NCBI GenBank assembly: GCA_964387425.1
Contig: CAYLXP010000093.1
Location: 1-21,592 of the forward strand
DNA: 21,592 nucleotides
Origin: CAYLXP01 sp964387425
GTDB taxonomy: Bacteria; Verrucomicrobiota; Kiritimatiellia; UBA8416
Direction: 5' to 3'
The position numbers and the translations under genes were made by a program. A model generated the notes under the pieces. It saw nothing but the letters and a program-made list of their open reading frames with translations, was not told the DNA's origin and searched no databases. Shown here piece after piece: positions 13,964 through 19,810 of this stretch. The stretch's first letter is position 1. The number at the start of each line of letters is the position of its first letter.

Positions 13964-16105
13964 CTACATCTCCACGTACACGGGACGACCGCTAAGCTTC
14001 ACTTGCTTGCCGCCCGCTGGAAGCTCGACCTCGCACACCCCCTTCGGCGTGTAGGCTACGCAGAACTGTGAACCATCCTCACGTTTGAACGCGAACCCAA
14101 CCGCGCCGTCGCCGTTTAGTTCGTGCCGGGATTCGAAGGTAGCGTCACCCACCCACTTGAGAAGTGTTTTCAGTGCGTCAAAGGCGGGCCGCTCCCGCCA
14201 CTGCTCATCATTCGAGTCATCCACCAGCCCGTAGCCGTATGCCACCAGGCGCCACCAGTAGACCCGCTCAACCATTCCGGAGCAAAGCGCAATCAGCAGG
14301 TAGCGCACCATAAAGTCGGCGTAGTCATCCTCGGAAACGCTGGGATCGCCAAACCGGGGTCCGGGCGAAACATAAGGAGACCCGACCGGCGAATAGACGC
14401 CCGTCCCCTCGATAGGCCAGTTGACCTCAGAAACGACAAGGCGGTCTTCGCAATGGGCACTCCAACGAGCAATGGCGCGGGCCAAGACGAACTTCTCCAG
14501 TGATGAAAACCGCCCCTGCCGATTCTCGGGGGCTCCCCGCCGGTCGACATAGAGATGATGCGAGAGCGCACAGAACCGGAACCCGGAAGGCAAACGATCC
14601 AAGGCCGCGAGTACGTAGGGATACTCGAAGTCGATGACGGACGGTCCTGTCAGGGTCAGCTCCGGATACTTCGCGCGCAGGACCGACACCCCGGCCACGA
14701 GCTGCTGGTATTCGGCGAGATCCCACGTTCCCCACTTAACACGGTTGATCGCGTGGCCGATCTCGACGCTGTCAACGAGGGGGCCGACCCGCTCCAGGAC
14801 ATCGTCAGCAAACGCCCGCCACGAGGCCGCGTCCTTTACCGCCTTGCGATCCTGCACGAGCGCGATGCTCACGGTGTGGCCCGCCTCGTGGAGCTTCTGC
14901 ACGGCCGCGACGGCCGCATCGCGCTCGTCGTGGCTGCGGTGATGATAGAAACGCACAAACACGGGAATCGGCCCCAGTTGTGAAAGTAGCGCGAATTGCC
15001 GATCGAAGCGGCCAGGCGTGGGCTCAATCGCAACGCCAATGCGCTTCTTCATCACAACGGGAGCACCATACGCCGTCTCCCGCAGCGACCGGTACTCCCG
15101 CCAGACAGGAACCACGGCCTTGAGCGTAGACGTGATGGAACCCCATAGACGGTCGAAGGGATAATACCGCTTACGATCCTTCGACAGCAGCGTCGTCTGC
15201 GCCTGGCCCGAACGTTCATCCCAGATCCACAGGTCAGGCTCGGAGGGATAGGCCGGCGGATCTGCCGGCGACTTCCGTTTGCGGGACTCGCGGATCGGGT
15301 GCCGCAGACGCCGCGTTCGCGAGTGCCATGCATACCCCTTTCGGTAGCGTTGCTCCCAAGTCTGGAATTCCTCCGGCGGCACCATGTCCCAATACATCTC
15401 TTTGAAAACCCGCAGAAAGTCGGAAGGGAGATAGAGGCGGGAGATGTCACGTGCGCGCTGGGGTGGCGTCAATGAATCCCGAATCCGGCCACGGTTCAGA
15501 TCAATAAACTGAATATCGCCCCACACCGCATCCCCCTGGCGCCGCAGCAGCACGTTCTGGTTGCCAAGGTCGTTGTGCTGAAACCCTGCATCGTGCATTG
15601 CCCGTACCGCAACAGCGACGGACTCCATCAGCTCCATCAGCTTGGCGCACTCCGGTTCGTGGCGGAATAGGTGGTTGAGCTCCTGCGTGAAACTGGTGAC
15701 GCCTTCCTGGAAGATGGTGACGACGTAGCTCTCCACCAGTCGCTCCTCAACCCAGCGCTCCAGGAACGCAACGGGCTCGGGCGTTCCAACCCCCGCCTCG
15801 GCCAGGTGCACGGCCGCCAGCCATGTTCGGCGGGCCTTCGAGCCGCGGAAACGGCGATCGATCGCATTCTTGAGCAGCGACGGCCGACGGAAGGCCTTAA
15901 CCACGACCGTCAATGTCTGCCGCTTGCAGACAAGGTCAATTTTGACGTTGCGATTGCGCCCGGACGTCAGCACCTCCGCTTCATCACTATTGATCAGGGC
16001 CGGAATCCGTACCAGCGCCAGCAACAGGTCAGACGAACGCCAATCCCCGGCCACGCGACCACGGAACGGCCCAATCGTCTCATCCTTGGTGGGGTAGCTA
16101 CTCAT
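13964..16105 (-). CDS. WaaP-like kinase fused to a TIM-barrel glycosidase-like domain
   Basis: A 713-residue two-part protein with no signal peptide or membrane segment. Residues ~20-265 are a lipopolysaccharide-kinase (WaaP/InaA) domain: VVVKAF with K70, the catalytic loop HDAGFQHNDLGNQNVLL (D179, N184), and the metal motif FIDLNRGR (D202), close to the IDLHRAQ type of WaaP. After a basic linker (about 262-280), residues ~350-713 resemble a clan GH-A barrel. They start at KKRIGVAIEP and include VRFYHHR, VEIGHAINRVKWG (447-459), SHHLYVDRRG, and VVSEVNWPIEG, where E560 fits a nucleophile. At the usual 'NE' acid/base position the sequence appears to read 'HA', so hydrolysis is doubtful. The gene faces the GT4 gene; the RAYT element ends 85 bp upstream of its start. 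A role in phosphorylating or recognising a core sugar is inferred. Confidence 0.8.
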   Translation of the reverse strand: MSSYPTKDETIGPFRGRVAGDWRSSDLLLALVRIPALINSDEAEVLTSGRNRNVKIDLVCKRQTLTVVVKAFRRPSLLKNAIDRRFRGSKARRTWLAAVHLAEAGVGTPEPVAFLERWVEERLVESYVVTIFQEGVTSFTQELNHLFRHEPECAKLMELMESVAVAVRAMHDAGFQHNDLGNQNVLLRRQGDAVWGDIQFIDLNRGRIRDSLTPPQRARDISRLYLPSDFLRVFKEMYWDMVPPEEFQTWEQRYRKGYAWHSRTRRLRHPIRESRKRKSPADPPAYPSEPDLWIWDERSGQAQTTLLSKDRKRYYPFDRLWGSITSTLKAVVPVWREYRSLRETAYGAPVVMKKRIGVAIEPTPGRFDRQFALLSQLGPIPVFVRFYHHRSHDERDAAVAAVQKLHEAGHTVSIALVQDRKAVKDAASWRAFADDVLERVGPLVDSVEIGHAINRVKWGTWDLAEYQQLVAGVSVLRAKYPELTLTGPSVIDFEYPYVLAALDRLPSGFRFCALSHHLYVDRRGAPENRQGRFSSLEKFVLARAIARWSAHCEDRLVVSEVNWPIEGTGVYSPVGSPYVSPGPRFGDPSVSEDDYADFMVRYLLIALCSGMVERVYWWRLVAYGYGLVDDSNDEQWRERPAFDALKTLLKWVGDATFESRHELNGDGAVGFAFKREDGSQFCVAYTPKGVCEVELPAGGKQVKLSGRPVYVEM

Positions 16106-16150
16106 GTGGAAACGTTGTAACCGCCCACCCCACGCCGGTCAAGCGCGCCT

Positions 16151-16164
16151 GCGGCGGCCGCCGC
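16151..16164. repeat. 14-bp perfect GC palindrome
   Basis: GCGGCGGCCGCCGC is a perfect palindrome in the 85 bp between the kinase-glycosidase start and the RAYT element. It is followed by a second possible hairpin, GGGTG/CGCCC (16171-16183). There is no T tract. They could be remnants of a terminator for the repeat-protein gene, or REP-like structures; no function can be assigned. Confidence 0.4.
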
Positions 16165-16190
16165 CACAACGGGTGGTCCGCCCACAGAGA

Positions 16191-16217
16191 GGGTCAGACC
16201 GTAATAAATAATAATTG
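16191..16217 (+). repeat. Left terminal inverted repeat of the RAYT element
   Basis: These 27 bases are the exact reverse complement of 17285-17311. The outer ten are GGGTCAGACC; the inner part is AT-rich (TAATAAATAATAATT). Similarity stops abruptly on the inner side. On the outer side both ends share CAGAGA a few bases away, immediately next to the repeat here and seven bases away at the other end. Confidence 0.95.
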
Positions 16218-16232
16218 TCTGGATACAGGCGG

Positions 16233-17252
16233 TCAGCCTGACTTTGCATCACCATGGAGCGCCTCTTCGCAACAGGCAGAGAGCTTCCGCAAGCGACGGT
16301 TCTCTCCCACCAACTGACCATAGAGAGCGAGCTGTCGGCTTACCGCCGGACCGCTCTTGACGCCCACCCACTTCGCTGTCTCACGACGGGAAAGCCCACC
16401 GAAGCGGGTTAGGAAGTACGCCGCGAACGGACGATACGGATTTCCGTGAGTTCTGGTGCTGAAGACTGACCGATCGCACTCCATTACATCGGCCAGCCTC
16501 TCAAGGACCGTCCCCGGGGCAAGTGTCCTCTCCGCCGGTCGGAAGGCGACATCCTCCTTGTGTTTCTGTTGTGATGCCAACTCCGCATACCGGTTCTGCA
16601 CCCAGTCGCGAAAACCGCTACTGCCTATGCACAGAGGTGACTCCTCTCCCAACCCCCAGTCATCCATATCCGGTCCCAGCCCCTGTTCCACATATTCCCG
16701 GTAGCGCCGCACAGCATTCCGTCCGGAAACCAGCGAAAGAGTTGGGTCAAAGGTCACGAAAGGCAGCTTCTTCCGGCGGCCTATGTACTGCAGGTAGCTA
16801 CTCCAGTAGTATGTGCTGAGAATCTTGCGCCGCTCTTCCACCGACTTCAGTTTGCTGACACGCACTGGATTCAGATGCACATACCTTGAGAGGCCCAAGA
16901 GGTACTCGTCGCCCTGGACCGGCTTAGCCTTGTACCTGCCATCAAACAGGTGGCCATGGCGACTATGGCGGAGATTAAAGTAGCCAGTGTAGGAGGTTAG
17001 GAGCGATTGCATGAATGCCGAGCAGTTCGGCTGAGGGGTTTCAAGCACGAGGTGGAAATGGTTCCCCATCAGGACGTACTGGTAGAGGCGAACACCGTAG
17101 AGTCCAACGCGTTCCTCGAGCGAATCAAGCAAGCGCCACCGGTCATGGTCATCTCGGAACAGCTCACGGTCGCCATCCTGCCATGACCCCACCAACCGAC
17201 AGGTAATGTGGTAGATCGCGCCCGGGTACTCGATTCTCAGCTTACGTGGCAT
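16233..17252 (-). CDS. REP-associated tyrosine (Y1/HUH) transposase
   Basis: A 339-residue TnpA_REP/RAYT protein. The start MPRKLRIEYPGAIYHIT is the usual first strand. VLMGNHFHLVLE carries the HUH metal motif (H65, H67). YVHLNPV (124-130) aligns with the Y-IYINPV segment of E. coli RayT, making Y124 the likely nucleophile. The C-terminal third (about 235-320) contains a DnaA-like helix-turn-helix, LSRRETAKWVGVKSGPAVSRQL, found in the long form of these transposases. The domain nicks and joins single-stranded DNA at hairpin-marked ends. No good ribosome site precedes ATG 17252, and a hairpin covers the start codon, which should keep expression low. The gene is flanked by the 27-bp inverted repeats and appears intact. 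Confidence 0.93.
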   Translation of the reverse strand: MPRKLRIEYPGAIYHITCRLVGSWQDGDRELFRDDHDRWRLLDSLEERVGLYGVRLYQYVLMGNHFHLVLETPQPNCSAFMQSLLTSYTGYFNLRHSRHGHLFDGRYKAKPVQGDEYLLGLSRYVHLNPVRVSKLKSVEERRKILSTYYWSSYLQYIGRRKKLPFVTFDPTLSLVSGRNAVRRYREYVEQGLGPDMDDWGLGEESPLCIGSSGFRDWVQNRYAELASQQKHKEDVAFRPAERTLAPGTVLERLADVMECDRSVFSTRTHGNPYRPFAAYFLTRFGGLSRRETAKWVGVKSGPAVSRQLALYGQLVGENRRLRKLSACCEEALHGDAKSG

Positions 17253-17283
17253 GACGGGAGACTACTGCCACCGACATCACTCG

Positions 17284-18882
17284 TCAATTATTATTTATTA
17301 CGGTCTGACCCGGCCCGCTCTCTGCATTGCAACTGGCAGCGTCGTTGTTCAGTGCATTGACATAGTCACCTATATTGCCCTCTGCGCTGTAAGGGCCAAG
17401 CGCGCTCACATTGTTACCGTAGTTGGTTCGCGCGGCCATATAGCCAATCCCACAAACCTGGTTGCCGATATTGAAGGATGCAGATCTGAAGCCTACGCCA
17501 ACCACATAGGTGCCCTGGTTCTCCCGTGCCGCCTCATATCCACTCGCGGAGAGATCGTCGCCGGAGTTGGCATATGCCGCATAGTTCCCGATGGCATTCA
17601 CGTCAGAGCCGGAGTTGACGCGCGCTGCATTGTAGCCCATGGCACTCACATGGTCACCGGAGTTCATGTAGCCCGCACTTGAACCAACCACATTGACATA
17701 ATCGCCTGTGTTCTGGTGTCCTGCGGATGTGCCCATTGCGGCGAGATACATACCTGCATTGTCGTAGCCTGCGTACACCCCGATGCAGGAGACGTTGTCC
17801 CTGATATTGTTTGCCCCGGCGGTGTTTCCGATAGCTACCAGGTTGTTTCCCATCCCATCCTTCCCGGCATCTGAGCCGATCGCCGTGACCCCAATGCCTG
17901 AGTTACCCGCCCCGGCTGACTCACCAATACTCACGAGCTTCGTGCCGGTGTTGTTGAACCCGGCGTAGTAGCCGAGAGCGCTGAGATAGCTTCCGGTGTT
18001 GTTGTAGCCCGCACGGTAGCCGATCGCACTCACGTAGTCGCCGGAGGACACCACCCCTGCCGATTCCCCGATAGCGCACACATAGTCCCCACTGTTCTGC
18101 TTGGCAGCAAAATATCCCAATGCAACCACGTTGTCGCCGGCATTGGCATAGCCGGCATAGACTCCGAGAGCTGCGAGATAGGACCCCTGGTTGTTGAGGC
18201 CAGCCCCTAAACCAACCGCGTTCACCTTTGTGCCGGTGTTTCCGCTACCGGCAGCGTTCCCGATGAAACGGCTACTCGCCGTAGTGCCCTTCCCGACCGC
18301 TAGTGTACCGTCAGAGAATCGGTACTCATCGGCATCGAGCACGGCATTGCCATCTAGGTCCAGATCCTGCGTCGCCGTATGGTCGCCCAGATTGTCGCCG
18401 GCTGGCCATGTGGAACGTTCGACGCCGCCCAGGGTTATCGTGCCGGCTGAGAGATCGCCATCTACCGCCGCGTCGCCTTCGATATCCACGGTTGTGTCGG
18501 TGAGACCGACGACGATGTTGGAGCCATCGTAGGTAATGACCACACTACCGTCGCCGATGAGCTGATCGGCGGCAATGACATAGGCCCTATTGCCGGTTTG
18601 CGAAAGATCGAGCCGCTTGGGCTTCAGCGTGAGGTGGTCATCAGTATGTAGCGGATCACCGGTCTCAGGGTCGAACCCTGCCATCTGTCCGGCACTGACG
18701 GCGATCTCGCGTTCTGGGTAGTTGGTCTGCCCCGCGACGTCTGGGTCCATCGCAATGAGTCCGTTGCCGAAGACGTATTCGCCATCAACGTCGATGCCGT
18801 TCGTAAAAACAACCTGCGAACGTACAGTTAATGTCAGTAGCAGTGTGGCGCATGCCACTGCAGAGAGAATCTTGGTATTCAC
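17284..18882 (-). CDS. Secreted protein with nineteen 16-residue repeats; C-terminus replaced by element sequence
   Basis: A 532-residue exported protein of unknown function. Start GTG 18882 has an excellent AGGAGG five bases upstream. Residues 1-22 form a signal peptide (LSAVACATLLLTLTVRSQ). The N-terminal part (about 23-216) holds acidic beta-rich sequence including DLDLDGNAVLDADEYRF, which resembles an EF-hand or dockerin-like metal loop. Residues 217-520 are nineteen tandem units, each exactly 16 residues, consensus near GDYVSAIGYxAGxxNxG. They resemble the head repeats of YadA-like adhesins and phage fibres, so a beta-roll surface fibre is likely. The last codons (ESGPGQTVINNN and TGA) run into the terminal repeat of the RAYT element, so the native C-terminus, possibly an anchoring domain, appears to be missing. 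Functional status is uncertain. Confidence 0.8.
   Translation of the reverse strand: MNTKILSAVACATLLLTLTVRSQVVFTNGIDVDGEYVFGNGLIAMDPDVAGQTNYPEREIAVSAGQMAGFDPETGDPLHTDDHLTLKPKRLDLSQTGNRAYVIAADQLIGDGSVVITYDGSNIVVGLTDTTVDIEGDAAVDGDLSAGTITLGGVERSTWPAGDNLGDHTATQDLDLDGNAVLDADEYRFSDGTLAVGKGTTASSRFIGNAAGSGNTGTKVNAVGLGAGLNNQGSYLAALGVYAGYANAGDNVVALGYFAAKQNSGDYVCAIGESAGVVSSGDYVSAIGYRAGYNNTGSYLSALGYYAGFNNTGTKLVSIGESAGAGNSGIGVTAIGSDAGKDGMGNNLVAIGNTAGANNIRDNVSCIGVYAGYDNAGMYLAAMGTSAGHQNTGDYVNVVGSSAGYMNSGDHVSAMGYNAARVNSGSDVNAIGNYAAYANSGDDLSASGYEAARENQGTYVVGVGFRSASFNIGNQVCGIGYMAARTNYGNNVSALGPYSAEGNIGDYVNALNNDAASCNAESGPGQTVINNN
17285..17311 (-). repeat. Right terminal inverted repeat of the RAYT element
   Basis: The exact reverse complement of 16191-16217. 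Read on the minus strand, this repeat is translated at the end of the repeat protein as the tail residues GQTVINNN, and the next codon is the TGA stop. Confidence 0.95.
17323..18234 (-). repeat. 19 x 48-bp tandem coding repeat
   Basis: Nineteen consecutive 48-bp units encode the 16-residue repeats with no insertion or deletion between units. Almost all units keep a glycine at position 8, a small residue at 11 and an asparagine near 15. Third bases and variable positions differ between copies, so the array is old and selected at protein level rather than freshly amplified. Unit 19 (nearest the RAYT element) is slightly degenerate, with N in place of the position-8 glycine. Confidence 0.9.
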
Positions 18883-18952
18883 CGTTTCCTCCTGTTCGTT
18901 CAGACCTGTCAGACGGCCGTTTCGATTGTGTGCAGGCTAACAGCAAGCGCAA

Positions 18953-18989
18953 GATTGCACAATCAGGAGAAACGTGATTTTGCTATAGT
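18953..18989 (+). promoter_or_regulatory. Extended -10 promoter with overlapping inverted repeat
   Basis: TGCTATAGT (18981-18989) is an extended -10 element. No good -35 lies 17 bases upstream. Instead, the -35 area is covered by the inverted repeat GATTG-CA-CAATC (18953-18964), which could bind a regulator. A further GATTGTG at 18924-18930 complements the same CACAATC. Transcription would start near 18996, inside a run of nine C residues (18991-18999), and read toward the elongation-factor gene. Confidence 0.45.
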
Positions 18990-18999
18990 GCCCCCCCCC

Positions 19000-19220
19000 G
19001 ATACGGGACTTGGAGGGGTCGGGAATCGCCTGATGGGGAAAACCCTACCATGGGGCGGGTACGCCCCTGAACGCGAGGAACAGATGCCATGGGGTCCTGA
19101 CGTTTCAGGAAGGAATGGCGCAGAGCACCGTTCCACGTATGAGGGATGCCTGAGTTGCTGCGCGTGTTGCCCCGAGGCTTTACGGTGGCGACGGTCTCTG
19201 CTACACAGGCAGCTCTGAAA
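19000..19220 (+). ncRNA. Candidate structured RNA or long 5' leader of the EF-P-like gene
   Basis: The 358 bp between the repeat protein and the elongation-factor gene (18883-19240) hold no convincing gene but several possible helices in the plus-strand RNA. They are ATGG/CCAT (19033-19051); GGGGCG/CGCCCC with a GGTA loop (19052-19067); and a long interrupted hairpin 19071-19138 made of ACG/CGT, GGAAC/GTTCC, GCCAT/ATGGC and CCTGA/TCAGG with a CGTT loop. There is also GAGTTGCT/GGCAGCTC (19152-19159 with 19208-19215), enclosing GTTGCC/GGCGAC (19166-19171 with 19187-19192). The helices nest without conflict. No T tract follows, so a leader is more likely than a separate small RNA. It does not match tmRNA, RNase P, SRP or cobalamin-riboswitch motifs I know. 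GC-rich DNA folds easily, so this is tentative. Confidence 0.35.
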
Positions 19221-19240
19221 CCGAAACGGGAGATCATCCT

Positions 19241-19807
19241 ATGCCAAAAGCCTGTGATATGAAGCGGGGCAGCATCGTCGCTATTGACGGGGTGCCGCAC
19301 ATCGTTGAGGAACTGAAGATATCTACCCCGTCAGCACGGGGCTCGGCCAGCCTCTACCACTTCCGCCTGCGTAACCTCAGCACCAAGAGCAAGCTCGATC
19401 GCTCCTCGAAGGGTGATGACATGTTCCAGGACTGCCACTTTGAGAAACGGACGGTACAGTACTCCTATGTCCAGGGCGACATTCACACCTTCATGGATCT
19501 TGAGGATTACAGCGAGATCTCTTTCAACGAAGAGGATATCAAAGACGAGCTGCAGTACATCACCGAGGAGATGGAAGGCATCCACGCCCTGGTGAGTGAC
19601 GGTAAGGCCCTTGGCATCGAGCTGCCGCCCGTGGCCGAGCTGGAGATCACCGAATGCGATCCCTCCATGCGTGGAGCCTCCGCCACGGCCCGGACGAAGC
19701 CGGCTACGCTTACGACCGGACTGATTGTGCAGGTCCCGGAGTATCTCTCGTCCGGCGAAATCATCCGGGTCGATACGCGAACAGCGGGTTTCCTCGGACG
19801 AGCCTGA
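19241..19807 (+). CDS. yeiP: Elongation factor P-like protein (EfpL/YeiP)
   Basis: A 188-residue translation factor of the EF-P family that binds between the ribosomal P and E sites and relieves stalling at proline-rich sequences. It is the YeiP/EfpL subtype rather than classical EF-P. The N-terminal KOW-like domain carries the loop ISTPSARGSASLYHF with arginine (R33) at the tip, matching the SPTARGAATLY loop of E. coli YeiP instead of a modifiable lysine or a PGKGxA loop. The later FMDLEDY, the OB domain with ELPPVAELEI, and the ending SATARTKPATLTTGLIVQVPEYLSSGE also follow YeiP. The ribosome site GGGAG (19228-19232) precedes ATG 19241. A long leader with possible RNA structure lies upstream. 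The TauE gene begins three bases after its stop. Confidence 0.92.
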   Translation: MPKACDMKRGSIVAIDGVPHIVEELKISTPSARGSASLYHFRLRNLSTKSKLDRSSKGDDMFQDCHFEKRTVQYSYVQGDIHTFMDLEDYSEISFNEEDIKDELQYITEEMEGIHALVSDGKALGIELPPVAELEITECDPSMRGASATARTKPATLTTGLIVQVPEYLSSGEIIRVDTRTAGFLGRA

Positions 19808-19810
19808 GCC

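Larger units (their letters stand above)
16191..17311. mobile_element. RAYT-type (Y1 transposase) element with 27-bp terminal inverted repeats
   Basis: A 1121-bp unit holding one HUH/Y1 transposase gene and bounded by perfect 27-bp inverted repeats at 16191-16217 and 17285-17311. The repeats start with GGGTCAGACC at each outer end and end in an AT-rich stretch. Just inside the left repeat, CAGGC/GCCTG (16226-16240) can fold around the transposase stop. At the right, GTGGCA/TGCCAC (17246-17271) encloses the transposase start codon. I see no target-site duplication, as expected for Y1 transposition through single-stranded DNA. The element abuts the 3' end of the repeat-protein gene and supplies its last codons. 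The repeats and coding region appear intact, suggesting a fairly recent insertion. Confidence 0.85.

Noticed and set aside
13950..13965. Bidirectional terminator between the convergent GT4 and kinase-fusion genes
   Set aside because: The AGGGC/GCCCT stem is only five base pairs, overlaps the kinase stop and has no T tract on either strand.
17323..18234. CRISPR-like periodic array
   Set aside because: The 48-bp period is protein-coding with codon-level divergence and no constant repeat/variable spacer pattern.
19085..19125. SRP RNA-like segment (AGGAAGGAATGGCGCAGAG)
   Set aside because: The hairpin cap here is CGTT, not GGAA, and the conserved CAGG...AGCAGC internal loop of SRP domain IV is not formed; the resemblance is superficial.
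19000..19240. Cobalamin riboswitch, considered because of the B12 genes in the window
   Set aside because: The conserved B12-box and core sequences were not found here or upstream of the corrinoid or adenosyltransferase genes by eye.
18983..19300. Minus-strand 105-residue open frame across the leader of the EF-P-like gene
   Set aside because: It lacks domain similarity and overlaps both the yeiP start and the potential RNA helices; it is more likely a spurious frame over structured non-coding sequence.
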